Assembly: GCA_021730205.1 (NCBI GenBank)
Contig: CP072533.1
Coordinates: 1,021,380-1,085,379 of the forward strand
Direction: 5' to 3'
Source of the DNA: Candidatus Ruthia sp. Cpac_8_S14
Lineage (GTDB): Bacteria > Pseudomonadota > Gammaproteobacteria > PS1 > Pseudothioglobaceae
DNA length: 64,000 nucleotides
Shown here: in pieces, positions 9,775-18,865 of the stretch
Numbering within the stretch: the first letter of the stretch is position 1
Layout: each line of letters begins with the position of its first letter
Program-made: the position numbers and the translations under genes
Notes under the pieces: model-generated
What the model saw: the letters and a program-made list of their open reading frames with translations, nothing else
What the model was told of the DNA's origin: nothing
The model's database searches: none

Positions 9775-10137
9775 TCATCGTAATATACTAATAAGTCCAA
9801 AAACAAAAAGTGTTAAAGAAATATAACCTTCGTACTGAAAATTCTCATTGTCTAGACTAAGTATACCAAAGACAAGCAAAACAAGATAAAAGAATACTAA
9901 CAAACTAACAAGCAGTAATTCCTCATAACGCAAAATTTTACCGATGAGACGTAACTTTATCGCTATGTTTATTTTGTTGTAATTTTTAGCCTGTTTAAAA
10001 TCTGAGTAAAAGATATCATTGTCAATATCTTCATGTATCTCAATAATTCTTTCGATATTGCTAATAATGATTGAAATGCTAAATATGTAATAAAAATATG
10101 TTTCTTGTAATCTCTTTTGTAAGAATAATCGTGTGCC
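9775..10137 (-). pseudogene. Small membrane protein, unrecognised, probably broken at its start
   Basis: On the minus strand a frame without stops runs for about 120 codons and contains no ATG. It reads about RLFLQKRLQETYFYYIFS, a charged middle (IERIIEIHEDIDNDIF), then hydrophobic stretches (LLLVSLLVFFYLVLLVFGIL and YISLTLFVFGLISILR). A nearby ATG in another frame (MAHDYSYKR, start near 10138) would join it through a one-base shift. I do not recognise a family. It may be a recently frameshifted protein with two or three membrane segments. The remaining bases between this frame and asd hold nothing I can support. Confidence 0.4.
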
Positions 10138-10191
10138 ATGTTTTAGACAAGCGTTTAAATATGGGTAGAGTTTCTAATCGGCATGCCTAAG

Positions 10192-10932
10192 TTAAACATG
10201 ATTATCAATATCAATAAATTGACGCTTAAGCCCAAATTTATCGCTTAGGTATTGGCATAAAGCTTGTACGCCATAGCGCTCAGTGGCATGGTGTCCTGCA
10301 GAGATAAAAGCAATATTGTTTTCTTTAGCAATCGCCGGGATTTGCTCAGAGACTTCACCCGTAATAAAACAATCGGCACCAATGTTAATAGCGTGCTCAA
10401 TGTAGGTTTGTGCACCGCCACTGTACCATGCGATACGTTTTAATATTTTATCATCCGCACCAAAAACTAACGGCGTGCGGCTCAAGGCTTGTTTTATGGT
10501 ATTGGAAAAACTGCCTAGCGTAGTGTCAACTTCTCCTTGCCAGACTAACGTATCGCCAATCGGCGCGGGGTTTTTAATGCCAAAGCGTTGGGCAAGTTGG
10601 GCATTGTTGCCTACTTTTGGATGAGCATCGAGTGGCAGGTGGTAGGCGAATAAATTAATATTGTGTTTTAATAGTGCTTTAATGCGGTTTCTTTTGATGC
10701 CTGTTATGGCTGAATTTTCATTTTTCCAAAAAAATCCATGATGAACAAACAGTGCATCTGCCCCTTCATCAATTGCTCTATCAATCAAACCTTGATTGGC
10801 ACTCACGCCTGAGATGATTTTAGTAATATTAGGCTTGCCTTCAATTTGTAAACCATTCGGGCAATAATCATGAAATGCATCTACATTAAGATAATCATGG
10901 CAATACTTAGATAATGTTTTATTGTCAATCAT
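10192..10932 (-). CDS. NIF3-like dinuclear metal-centre protein (YbgI/DUF34)
   Basis: A 246-residue protein. Metal-ligand regions are visible as ALFVHHGFFWKN near residue 60, LPLDAHPKVGNNAQLA near 100, and AGHHATERYGVQAL near the C-terminus. This order is that of the YbgI/NIF3 family, which forms a hexameric ring with two metals per subunit. The reaction is not settled; GTP cyclohydrolase-like and repair roles have been suggested for relatives. Its start overlaps the end of hisC by 8 bp, so it is the last gene of the folB-folK-dsbA-thiD-hisC run. Confidence 0.9.
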   Translation of the reverse strand: MIDNKTLSKYCHDYLNVDAFHDYCPNGLQIEGKPNITKIISGVSANQGLIDRAIDEGADALFVHHGFFWKNENSAITGIKRNRIKALLKHNINLFAYHLPLDAHPKVGNNAQLAQRFGIKNPAPIGDTLVWQGEVDTTLGSFSNTIKQALSRTPLVFGADDKILKRIAWYSGGAQTYIEHAINIGADCFITGEVSEQIPAIAKENNIAFISAGHHATERYGVQALCQYLSDKFGLKRQFIDIDNHV

Positions 10933-11986
10933 AGAAACTTTTTACAATGTTGATAAATTTTTGATTTTGCTCTTCAGTACCAATTGTCACACGTAAGCAA
11001 TCAGTTAGTTGCTTCGTAGCGCTTAAATTTTTAATTAATATGCTATTTTCTTTCAAAAATTCAAATAGTTCGTTTGCATTAGGCGCTTTAAATAAAATAA
11101 AATTTGCTTGTGATAGATGAACTTTTAAAAAATTTATTTTGACAAGTTCATCAAACAATGTCTGACGCTCAGCAAGAATAATACTGACGTTGGCATTAAT
11201 CGTGTTTTTTTCTTGCAAAAGAAAATTAGCGCTCACTTGGGTTAAGGTATTAATGTTGTAAGGTAGGCGTAATTTATCTAATTGGCTGACTGTGTCTTGC
11301 GTGGCAATTAACAAACCTAAGCGCAAACCTGCAAAGCCAATTTTAGAAATCGTTCTAAGCAAAACCAAGTTTGGATACTGAGCAATATCGGCTAAAAAAC
11401 TGTCCGTTGCATACGCATAATAAGCCTCATCAAGCACCACCATTGCCTTGGTTGAAGTGATAATACGCTCAATAACTGTGCGATTAAATACATTACCTGT
11501 TGGATTGTTTGGATAAGCAATAAAAATTAATTTAGGATTGTGGGTCTCTATCGCCTTTTGCATGGCACCAGCGTCAATCTCAAAATCATTCGTCAATGGA
11601 ATGCTTTGATAATTAAGATGTGCAAATTTTGCAATCATCTCATACATCACAAAGCTTGGCTCAACGCTTAAAACGATGTCTTGCGCATCACATGCCAATG
11701 CCAATAATTGAATCAGCTCATCCGAACCATTGCCCAATAGCACGCCAAATTCATCAGGAATATCCATCAACTTACGCAAAGTTTGTTGTAACTCGTTAGC
11801 ACTAGCGTTTGGATAGCGATTAAGCTGTGCATCGGCTAGATAGGTCAAATATTGACCTGTTAACTCATCAGATAAAGGAAATGGCGACTCCATCGCATCC
11901 AACTTCACCATATTGGTAGAAGGAGGCGCATGATAAGCATTAACTGCTTTAATGTCGGGACGTAGCCAGTTGTTAATAAAACTCAT
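10925..11986 (-). CDS. hisC: Histidinol-phosphate aminotransferase
   Basis: A 353-residue fold-type I PLP enzyme. It has LGNGSDELIQLLALACDAQD, AYPNNPTGNVF, VVLDEAYYAYA, and the Schiff-base Lys in LRTISKIGFAGLRLGLLIA. N-terminal MDAxESPFPL-like and RYPNASANELQQTLR segments fit HisC. It transaminates imidazole acetol phosphate in histidine synthesis. It overlaps thiD by 4 bp upstream and the nif3-like gene by 8 bp downstream, so translation is probably coupled. It is far from the other his genes. Confidence 0.95.
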   Translation of the reverse strand: MSFINNWLRPDIKAVNAYHAPPSTNMVKLDAMESPFPLSDELTGQYLTYLADAQLNRYPNASANELQQTLRKLMDIPDEFGVLLGNGSDELIQLLALACDAQDIVLSVEPSFVMYEMIAKFAHLNYQSIPLTNDFEIDAGAMQKAIETHNPKLIFIAYPNNPTGNVFNRTVIERIITSTKAMVVLDEAYYAYATDSFLADIAQYPNLVLLRTISKIGFAGLRLGLLIATQDTVSQLDKLRLPYNINTLTQVSANFLLQEKNTINANVSIILAERQTLFDELVKINFLKVHLSQANFILFKAPNANELFEFLKENSILIKNLSATKQLTDCLRVTIGTEEQNQKFINIVKSFYD

Positions 11987-12735
11987 GATGGTTTTTGTCT
12001 ATTAGGATGAAACTGCATTCTACCAATACTCTTGGCGTTTAACAAAGTTTGATAAGTATATTCCAGAGCGCACTTGCAAGCAATTTCAACACCCAAGCCT
12101 GATGCAATTAATGCACTGATTGCACTAGAAAGTGTACAACCAGAGCCATGATAATTACCAGGCAACTTTTGATAAATAAAATTCTGAACTAGTGTTTCGT
12201 GGTGATACAACCGATGTTCAATGACATCGTCAGATACATCAGTTTTGGTGAGTAAAATCCAATTACAAAAGAGTTTTTTAATGGCCTTTTGTTCATCTTG
12301 CTCATCTGCTAAAATTTGTAATTCTGCCAAATTAGGCGTGATAACTTTTGCCAGTGGTAACAATTGTTGTTTTAAAGCATCAATTAAAACAACATCTAAA
12401 AAACCACAATCACTACTAGATTTCACAATTGGATCAAGAATGATGGTTTTATTTCTAACCAACTTGGTAATGGTTCTAATTTGCTTAATTGAAGATAATA
12501 AGCCAATTTTCACCACTTCAAAATCAACGTCGGCTTGCAAATGTTTAAACTGCCTAATAAGTAAATCGCAATCCACCTTATTCAAGCTTTTAATTGATAC
12601 TGTATTTTGTACCGTAAGGTTAGTAATAATAGGTAACGGTGTTACACCAAATTGATTAATGGTTTCAATATCAGCAACCAATCCTGCACCGCCACAAGGG
12701 TCAAGCCCTGATAAGACTAAAACTGTATCATTCAA
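11983..12735 (-). CDS. thiD: Hydroxymethylpyrimidine/phosphomethylpyrimidine kinase
   Basis: A 250-residue ribokinase-fold protein. [20 protein letters not shown] is the N-terminal substrate/phosphate site (most homologues have SGSDPSGGAG, here GLDPCGGAG). The C-terminal anion-hole and catalytic region is [15 protein letters not shown], where the Cys or Asp position reads GSGC as in the family. It phosphorylates HMP twice in thiamine synthesis. It overlaps dsbA by 8 bp and hisC by 4 bp. Confidence 0.9.
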   Translation of the reverse strand: MNDTVLVLSGLDPCGGAGLVADIETINQFGVTPLPIITNLTVQNTVSIKSLNKVDCDLLIRQFKHLQADVDFEVVKIGLLSSIKQIRTITKLVRNKTIILDPIVKSSSDCGFLDVVLIDALKQQLLPLAKVITPNLAELQILADEQDEQKAIKKLFCNWILLTKTDVSDDVIEHRLYHHETLVQNFIYQKLPGNYHGSGCTLSSAISALIASGLGVEIACKCALEYTYQTLLNAKSIGRMQFHPNRQKPS

Positions 12736-13348
12736 GTTTGCTTTCTTTTTTAATTAAGAAATCCACCACTTTAAGCATACCAGTATGCGAACCTGTATGT
12801 GTGGCATCGGTTAAATATTTACCATTAATAATCATAACTGGCACACCAGTAACCTTATATTTAAGTGTGTTTAGCTTAGACTTATTCACTTTAATTTTCA
12901 CACTAAAGGAGTCAAATGCTTTTTCTACCTTATTTTTATCAACACCAAAACTTGCCACCCAGTCAACAAAACTCTCTTTAGAGTTAAAGCGCCTATTCTT
13001 TACGTGGATTGCATCAAATAACACCTCGTGTAATTTTTCAACTAGGTTTAATTCTTCTAATACAAAGTAAAAAATCGCCCCATTTAACCAACGCTTAGAA
13101 AACATCGCTGATTGACGCACAAACTCAACATTACTAGGCTTAGTTTTAAGCCAACCGTTTATTAGCAGTTCAAGATTATAACAATGTGGACAATAGTACC
13201 AAAATAACTCACGCACCTCAATTTTATCGCCTGTTGTCGTTTTAACTGGCTTATCAAGTACTATATAATCTATACCAGCCTCATAATTTTGTGAAAATGC
13301 AAAACTAGAAAGCGAAATTAGCAGGATAAATAGTGTCTTTTTCATCAT
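12728..13348 (-). CDS. dsbA: Thiol:disulfide interchange protein DsbA
   Basis: A 206-residue protein with an N-terminal signal peptide ([18 protein letters not shown]), so periplasmic. The redox motif CPHC sits in [13 protein letters not shown] at about residues 53-56, and the cis-Pro loop is in [15 protein letters not shown]. It oxidises cysteines of exported proteins, with DsbB as the usual partner (not in the window). It starts at the folK stop (1-base overlap) and overlaps thiD by 8 bp. Confidence 0.92.
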   Translation of the reverse strand: MMKKTLFILLISLSSFAFSQNYEAGIDYIVLDKPVKTTTGDKIEVRELFWYYCPHCYNLELLINGWLKTKPSNVEFVRQSAMFSKRWLNGAIFYFVLEELNLVEKLHEVLFDAIHVKNRRFNSKESFVDWVASFGVDKNKVEKAFDSFSVKIKVNKSKLNTLKYKVTGVPVMIINGKYLTDATHTGSHTGMLKVVDFLIKKESKLE

Positions 13349-13830
13349 TATTCCTTGTTTAAGATTCTAATATTATACGATTTTAACTCATTCATAGTTG
13401 CACGTAACTGAGCATAGGTCTTATGCTGTTGTGGGTGGATTAAATTTGGACTTAATTCTGCCAGTGGTATAAGTACAAAGTTATACTTCAGAATATCGCC
13501 TCTTGGCAGATTGTGACGTTGATTAATAACTTCATCATACAAAGTTAAGTCAAGGTCAATTGAGCGTGATGAAAATTTTGGTACTTCTCTATCTCTACCA
13601 AGATTATCTTCAATGTCATGCAAAACACTGACCACTTTAGAAATTGTTAAATGAGTGGTTGCATTAATACCAATGTTATAAAAATCATCACCTTTAAACC
13701 CAAAGGCTTTAGATTCATAAACCCTAGAAAAAACTGTATTTTCAAATACTGTTTGAATGGCGCCAATAGCCTTAGACAAATTTTCCCTACGATTTTGATT
13801 TGAGCCGATATTGATATGGATATTAGCCAT
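13348..13830 (-). CDS. folK: 2-amino-4-hydroxy-6-hydroxymethyldihydropteridine pyrophosphokinase
   Basis: Starting at the ATG at 13830 gives 160 residues beginning [18 protein letters not shown], the family N-terminus. An ATG 12 codons upstream would add unrelated residues inside folB. Motifs include FEGKDFYNIG-like [13 protein letters not shown] and the catalytic segment [17 protein letters not shown] with the two metal-binding Asp. It transfers pyrophosphate in folate synthesis. It overlaps folB by 8 bp, so the two are coupled. Confidence 0.93.
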   Translation of the reverse strand: MANIHINIGSNQNRRENLSKAIGAIQTVFENTVFSRVYESKAFGFKGDDFYNIGINATTHLTISKVVSVLHDIEDNLGRDREVPKFSSRSIDLDLTLYDEVINQRHNLPRGDILKYNFVLIPLAELSPNLIHPQQHKTYAQLRATMNELKSYNIRILNKE

Positions 13831-14176
13831 TACTACGCTCAATAATGACACCCACTCCGCGTGCACCTGTCAATACTTTGCCTTTATTCAAAGTGAGTTT
13901 TATCCAAGTAACTTCAAATTCTTTCAATACAATTTGGGTAATCTTTTCTGCCAAAGTCTCGACCAACTGGCACTCACTATTTTGCACAAAATTAATCAAA
14001 CGCTTTGACACCGCCTTATAATCCAAGGCTTGGTCAATATGATCAGTTTTACTAGCCGCTTTAATATCAGTTGACATCTCAATATCTAGCACAATATCTT
14101 GACGAATTTTTCGCTCCCAATCGTAAATACCAATAACGGTGTCAATTTTTAATCCTTGTACAAATACAATATCCAT
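13823..14176 (-). CDS. folB: Dihydroneopterin aldolase
   Basis: A 117-residue tunnelling-fold protein of the usual size. It has the substrate Glu/Lys region (IGIYDWERKIRQDIVLDIEM), the middle segment ALDYKAVSKRLINFVQ, LVETLAEKITQIVL, and the C-terminal KLTLNKGKVLTGARGVGV. It makes hydroxymethyl-dihydropterin for the next gene, folK. It is the first gene of the minus-strand overlapping run. The 53 bp to the divergent plsY must hold promoters for both. Confidence 0.93.
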   Translation of the reverse strand: MDIVFVQGLKIDTVIGIYDWERKIRQDIVLDIEMSTDIKAASKTDHIDQALDYKAVSKRLINFVQNSECQLVETLAEKITQIVLKEFEVTWIKLTLNKGKVLTGARGVGVIIERSNG

Positions 14177-14229
14177 AGTAACATTTTGAGCAACTAAAAT
14201 TACTCATTCAATTAAACTAAGAAAGCATC

Positions 14230-14823
14230 ATGTTACCTGAGTTACCCTTTGCCATTCTTCTTCTCATTAGTTATCTAATCGGCTCAATTTCAACAGCAAT
14301 TATTGTTTGTAAGATGCTTAACCTACCCGATCCTAGAACTCAAGGGTCAAACAACCCAGGCGCAACTAATGTATTGCGTATTGGTGGCAAAAAAGCGGCC
14401 ACAATCACACTCATTGGTGATGGGCTCAAAGGTGCAATTCCAGTATTAATCGCCCACTACCTAGCCTTTAACATGTTTGATATTACTTGGGTTATTTTGG
14501 TGGCATTTTTAGGCCATGTATACCCCATTCTCTTTGGCTTGAAAGGTGGAAAAGGGGTTGCGACTTTTTTAGGCGCTTTGCTTGCTCTTAGTTATCTTAC
14601 TGGGTTTGGCTTTATCATCACTTGGGTTTTTGTGACAAAAGTACTGAAAATTTCATCACTCTCAGCACTAATCGCTGCTGCACTCACGCCAATTTATTTT
14701 TATCTAATTACTAATAATTTAGCCTCTACTTACGTCATTACCTTAATCTGTTTATGGATTTTTTACACTCATCAAAGTAACATTAAAAGGCTGCTTAACA
14801 ACCAAGAAAATAAAATCAATTAA
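14230..14823 (+). CDS. plsY: Acyl-phosphate:glycerol-3-phosphate acyltransferase PlsY
   Basis: A 197-residue inner-membrane protein with about five hydrophobic segments. The PlsY loops are visible: YLIGSISTAIIVCKML (N-terminal), TQGSNNPGATNVLRIGG, GHVYPILFGLKGGKGVAT with the Gly/Lys catalytic loop, and the C-terminal IFYTHQSNIKRLL. It makes lysophosphatidic acid from acyl-phosphate for phospholipid synthesis. It is divergent from folB. Confidence 0.95.
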   Translation: MLPELPFAILLLISYLIGSISTAIIVCKMLNLPDPRTQGSNNPGATNVLRIGGKKAATITLIGDGLKGAIPVLIAHYLAFNMFDITWVILVAFLGHVYPILFGLKGGKGVATFLGALLALSYLTGFGFIITWVFVTKVLKISSLSALIAAALTPIYFYLITNNLASTYVITLICLWIFYTHQSNIKRLLNNQENKIN

Positions 14824-14939
14824 CATTCAGCACTCAGCATTTGTCTATCTAAATAAATAAAACAATGCATTCAATATATGATAGTATAGGTTCCATTATA
14901 ATTCACTTAGTTTTTTTGATTTACACACTACAATAAGCA

Positions 14940-15851
14940 ATGTCAATAAGAAAAAAATTTAGTAAAAAAGACGCTAAAAATAAGATAAAAAAATTACAAA
15001 ATAATGAGTATGTTATGCATAAAAACAATGTCATGTCTGGCAATGCATTGTTAAGCTTATCAAAAATAGCAGGCGATTATCCTTACGCTAAAAAGATGAG
15101 CGTTGAGGAGTACGAAAATGAAAAATATTTACTACAAACTGAACTACTAAAAGCGCAAGATTGGATTAAAAATCATAATAAAAGGATTATCTTATTATTT
15201 GAAGGTCGTGATGCAGCTGGCAAAGGTGGCACAATTAAACGTTTCATGGAACACCTCAATCCACGTGCCGCACGTGTTATTGCATTAGAAAAACCATCAA
15301 GAGTAGAGTTAGGGCAATGGTATTTCCAGCGCTACATTAAGCATTTTCCTACCAATGGGGAAATAGTACTATTTGACCGTTCTTGGTATAATAGGGCCGG
15401 TGTAGAACGTGTTATGGGCTTTTGCAAAAATTCAGAATATCTTGAGTTTATGCGGCAAGCACCTTTATTAGAACGCATGTTAGTTAATGACGGTTTTATG
15501 CTTTTCAAATATTGGTTCTCTGTCAGTCGTCAGGAACAGTTAAGGCGTTTTCACTTACGTAAAAATGACCCTTTAAAAAGATGGAAATTAAGTGGAGTGG
15601 ATTTACAGTCATTAACCAAGTGGGATCAATATACCAAGGCTAGAAAAGACATGTTCTTTTATAGTAACACCGCTGATTCACCTTGGATTGTTGTAAAGTC
15701 AGATGATAAAAAACGTGCGAGAATCAATTGTATTAGGCACTTTCTTTATCATCTAAATTATCTTAATAAAGATACTAAAATAATTTTCGAGTCTGACTCG
15801 AAAATTATTGGAAGTGTAAGTAATTTATATAAAAATAAGGAGGATATCTGA
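14940..15851 (+). CDS. ppk2: Polyphosphate kinase 2
   Basis: A 303-residue protein. The P-loop is FEGRDAAGKGGTIKRFM, followed by LEKPSRVELGQWYFQRYI and the lid and Walker B region IVLFDRSWYNRAGVERVMGF. FLKYWFSVSRQEQ-like FKYWFSVSRQEQLRRF and DPLKRWKLS complete the PPK2 core. PPK2 enzymes transfer phosphate between polyphosphate and nucleotides, mostly making NTPs or NDPs from polyphosphate. The subclass cannot be fixed from sequence reading. The stop overlaps the next start (TGATG), so the lysine-rich protein that follows is translated from the same message. Confidence 0.93.
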   Translation: MSIRKKFSKKDAKNKIKKLQNNEYVMHKNNVMSGNALLSLSKIAGDYPYAKKMSVEEYENEKYLLQTELLKAQDWIKNHNKRIILLFEGRDAAGKGGTIKRFMEHLNPRAARVIALEKPSRVELGQWYFQRYIKHFPTNGEIVLFDRSWYNRAGVERVMGFCKNSEYLEFMRQAPLLERMLVNDGFMLFKYWFSVSRQEQLRRFHLRKNDPLKRWKLSGVDLQSLTKWDQYTKARKDMFFYSNTADSPWIVVKSDDKKRARINCIRHFLYHLNYLNKDTKIIFESDSKIIGSVSNLYKNKEDI

Positions 15852-16102
15852 TGTCAAATAAGAAAAAACAACTAAAAACCGCTATACAAGTCGCCAGAAA
15901 AGCAGAAATTGGAACTTTAATTGCGATTGAAAAAGCTCAAAAAGCTGTTAATAAAATAGCAAAATTAAAAAAAGTGCTGGATGCGCAGAATAAAAAATTA
16001 GTCAAAAAAATTAAGAAAAATAAAAAAGACAACAATAAAAAAATAGAGCACTATTCTAAAAAGAAAGTGAAGAAAGCGAAAAAGAAGAAATCTTTAAAAT
16101 AA
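15851..16102 (+). CDS. Very lysine-rich small protein co-translated with PPK2
   Basis: An 83-residue protein with 31 lysines by my count. The N-terminal 45 residues form a likely amphipathic helix or coiled coil (QLKTAIQVARKAEIGTLIAI, AVNKIAKLKKVLDAQNKK). The tail is almost purely Lys with Asn and Ser. No signal peptide or membrane segment is present. The start overlaps the ppk2 stop by one base, with AAGGAGG just upstream. I do not recognise a family. Such composition suits binding to polyphosphate or nucleic acid, as with histone-H1-like bacterial proteins, but that is inference. A-rich codon use inflates lysine in an AT-rich genome, though not to this level. Confidence 0.8.
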   Translation: MSNKKKQLKTAIQVARKAEIGTLIAIEKAQKAVNKIAKLKKVLDAQNKKLVKKIKKNKKDNNKKIEHYSKKKVKKAKKKKSLK

Positions 16103-16120
16103 TTCCGTTTTCAACAATTT

Positions 16121-16152
16121 ATAGTGCTAATCTGTAAATTAGCACTATTTCT
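16121..16152 (+). terminator. Terminator after the ppk2 operon
   Basis: A perfect 11-bp inverted repeat, ATAGTGCTAAT at 16121-16131 and its complement at 16138-16148, with a 6-base loop and a following TTTCTCTT. It lies 18 bp after the stop of the lysine-rich gene. Confidence 0.75.
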
Positions 16153-16512
16153 CTTAATAATCAGAAATCAACAAATATAATGACGTTGTATGACGGTGGA
16201 AAAATAGTTTGCACCCAAATGCGGGAGCATCTTAGAGCCTCCTTAACAACAATAGTCTTATAAGTAATTCACATTACATTCCCTTATTGGTTAGAGATAA
16301 AAATAAGGTTTCTAAATGATTTTGCATACTACGAATATAGTTCACACTAAACACACTGTATACTCAAGTTTCGCAATACATTGCTGGATGGTTAACATCT
16401 GAGGCTAATGTAACTCGTAATGAATAGCTATAAGCGTTCACATTTAAAATTATCACTTACTATTTATTTGGGGTAGTTTTGTTGAGATTTCCAAAATCAG
16501 CACTTGTTGATC
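16153..16512. other. Gene-free stretch
   Basis: I see no recognisable coding remnant, RNA or repeat in these 360 bases. It probably includes the eroded 3' end of the ABC ATPase pseudogene that follows on the minus strand and perhaps its lost permease partner. Confidence 0.5.
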
Positions 16513-17205
16513 AACCTATGACAATAACGCCTTCATACTAGTTTGTTTAATTACTTTGCTCTCATTTAAAATAGTGGTATTACGACAAAGTAACTCAGCC
16601 TCTTCAAGATAATGTGTGGTTAAAATAATGGTCATACCTTGATGATTAGGTTTACTCAAAAAAACGCCACATTGAGCAACGTATTTCAACATCAACACCT
16701 GTGCGCGGTAGGCTCGTCAAGAATTAATTTTTAGGTTGGTGAATGAGTGCTCTTGCTAATATTAAACGATCTCTCATACCACCCGACAATGATTTGGCTA
16801 TATCAGAACGTTTATCCTAAAGCTTCACCTCCTTGAGTAAAAGTTCAAGCTTGAATTTTAGTTTTTGACTTAACAATACACCATAATAGCCCGTCTAATT
16901 AATCAAAATTTCCTCAATAGATTCAAAAGGATTGAAATTAAACTGTTGTGACATTAACTTAACCCAATCAATTTTTTCACCTGATTAACATGCCTATTTT
17001 GATTAAAGCCCAATATCTCAATATTGCCTGAAGTTTTATTAGGCAGCCCGAAAATAATACCAATAACTGTTGTTTTTCCTGCACCATTAACTACCCAATA
17101 ATGCAAAAAAATCACCCTGCTCAATGCAAAGATCAATACCTTTTAGTGCCTCCAATTAATTGGCGTAGGTTTTTTTAAACCTTGAATGAGTAGTGCAGCC
17201 AACAT
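16513..17205 (-). pseudogene. YadG-type ABC-2 transporter ATPase, decayed
   Basis: Read from 17205 down, pieces match E. coli YadG in order. They are MLAALLIQGLKKTYAN, LCIEQGDFFALLG, NGAGKTTVIGIIFGLPNKTS and GNIEILGFNQNRHVNQVK, then remnants of the signature and Walker B region near 16720-16810. The last are TIILTTHYLEEAELLCRNTT and TSMKALLS. Stops and shifts interrupt it about six times, and the C-terminal 50 or so residues are missing. The Walker A core survives. No permease gene is adjacent, so the transporter is lost. Confidence 0.88.
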
Positions 17206-17329
17206 AATAAATACAACCTATAAAAAAATATAGAATAAAAAATCAAAACATTTTAACATTTATCCCCTTTTATTAGCTATTTTTGCGATAATTACCCACT
17301 TTAAATTGTTTTCTAAACATGCAAAACTT

Positions 17330-18865
17330 ATGACGAGCATAAAAAATATAGCGCTGCCTGATATTGGTGATTTTAATGAAGTTGAGGTAATTGAGATTTT
17401 AGTGAATATTGGCGACAAAATAAACACTGATGACAGTATAATTACCCTAGAAAGCGATAAAGCCTCGATGGAAATCCCAAGCCCTTTTTCAGGCATTGTT
17501 ACAAAAATTGAAATCAATATTGGCGACAAAATTAAACAGGATGATGTCATTCTGAGTATTGAAAATGAAGATGATAACCTTCAAAATACTAATCAAAGCG
17601 CCAAAACCGAATATTTTAAGCCACAAATCGTACCCGTTGTTGTGCCTGATATTGGTGATTTTGACGAGGTTGAAGTGATTGAAATTTTAGTCAGTGCAGG
17701 TGATGAGTTATCTGTAGAAGATAGTATAATCACCTTAGAAAGCGATAAAGCCTCGATGGAAATCCCAACACCAGTTGCAGGCACGGTCATTGATATTAAT
17801 GTTGCACTAGGCGATAAAATTTCTCTAGGTGCATTAATTCTTAATATTGAAAGTATGGATGTAGAAAAAGAACCAAAAACACCTGCCGAGACTAAAACAG
17901 AAAGCCCAGTGCTCGCACCGACACCAACCTCCAGCACGCCAATATCCGTAATAATAAACACTAACCAAGTAGTTTCAACACTACCCAAAAACAATTCACA
18001 CGCCTCGCCTTCTATTCGTAAACTGGCTAGAGAGTTGGGTATTGATTTATCATCTGTCACTGGTACAGGACAAAAAGGAAGAATTTTAGATGCCGACCTT
18101 AAAGGCTATGTTAAACAAATAATGACCTCTGGCAATTTAGGCAGTGCCATTCCCAAAACACCAGTAATTGATTTTTCTAAATTTGGTGACACTGAAACAC
18201 TAGTGCTATCTAGAATTAATAAATTATCAGGCAAACATTTGACCGCCTGCTGGCTAAATATCCCCCACGTTACTCAATTTGACGAAGTCAATATTAATCA
18301 AATGGAAGCGTACCGACAAGAACAAAAAACTAACGATATTAAACTTACTCCTCTAGTTTTTATCATGAAAGCACTGGTTCAAACGCTACAAAACCATCCA
18401 CGTTTTAATGCCTCACTTAATGAATCAGGTGAAAACTTGATTATTAAAAAATACTTCAACCTAGGTATTGCGATGGATACGCCAAAAGGTTTGGTTGTAC
18501 CAGTTATTCGTGATGTTGAACAAAAATCCTTAATTGATTTAGCTAAAGAACTCTTTGAAATTTCAAAAAACGCACGAGAAGGCAAGCTAGAACCTGCTGA
18601 TATGCAAGGTTCAGGTTTAACCATTTCCAGTTTAGGTGGTATTGGCGGTACACAATTTACCCCCATTGTTAATGCTCCAGAGGTGGCTATTTTGGGTGTA
18701 TCACACTCGTATTTCAAACCCATTTGGGATGGTAAAAATTTCATCCCCACTTTAACGTTACCACTGGCATTATCCTACGACCATCGTGTGATTGATGGTG
18801 CACAAGGTGGGCGATTTATGGCAGAACTGAATAGTACTTTGCGAGATATGAAAGGGATTGTATGA
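17330..18865 (+). CDS. aceF: Pyruvate dehydrogenase E2, dihydrolipoamide acetyltransferase
   Basis: The ATG at 17330 gives 511 residues; a TTG 24 bases upstream is less likely. Two lipoyl domains are present, with modified Lys in ESDKASMEIPSP near residue 45 and ESDKASMEIPTP near 141. An acidic/Pro-Ala linker follows, then an E3-binding domain (PSIRKLARELGIDLSSVTGT) and the catalytic domain with LSYDHRVIDGAQGGRF. It carries acetyl groups to CoA. lpd overlaps its end by 4 bp. aceE, the usual upstream partner, is absent here and must lie elsewhere or be replaced. Confidence 0.95.
   Translation: MTSIKNIALPDIGDFNEVEVIEILVNIGDKINTDDSIITLESDKASMEIPSPFSGIVTKIEINIGDKIKQDDVILSIENEDDNLQNTNQSAKTEYFKPQIVPVVVPDIGDFDEVEVIEILVSAGDELSVEDSIITLESDKASMEIPTPVAGTVIDINVALGDKISLGALILNIESMDVEKEPKTPAETKTESPVLAPTPTSSTPISVIINTNQVVSTLPKNNSHASPSIRKLARELGIDLSSVTGTGQKGRILDADLKGYVKQIMTSGNLGSAIPKTPVIDFSKFGDTETLVLSRINKLSGKHLTACWLNIPHVTQFDEVNINQMEAYRQEQKTNDIKLTPLVFIMKALVQTLQNHPRFNASLNESGENLIIKKYFNLGIAMDTPKGLVVPVIRDVEQKSLIDLAKELFEISKNAREGKLEPADMQGSGLTISSLGGIGGTQFTPIVNAPEVAILGVSHSYFKPIWDGKNFIPTLTLPLALSYDHRVIDGAQGGRFMAELNSTLRDMKGIV
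17448..17768. repeat. 33-bp direct repeat inside the two lipoyl domains of aceF
   Basis: The same 33 bases, beginning TAGAAAGCGATAAAGCCTCG, occur at 17448-17480 and 17736-17768, with identical wobble bases. They encode the lipoylation site in both domains. Shorter identity also exists at the start of each domain (CCTGATATTGGTGATTTT). Confidence 0.9.

Noticed and set aside
12221-12655. 144-residue forward ORF
   Set aside because: Antisense to thiD with Ser/Cys-rich shadow composition.
17593-18060. 155-residue minus-strand ORF
   Set aside because: Antisense to aceF lipoyl and linker region, low-complexity shadow.
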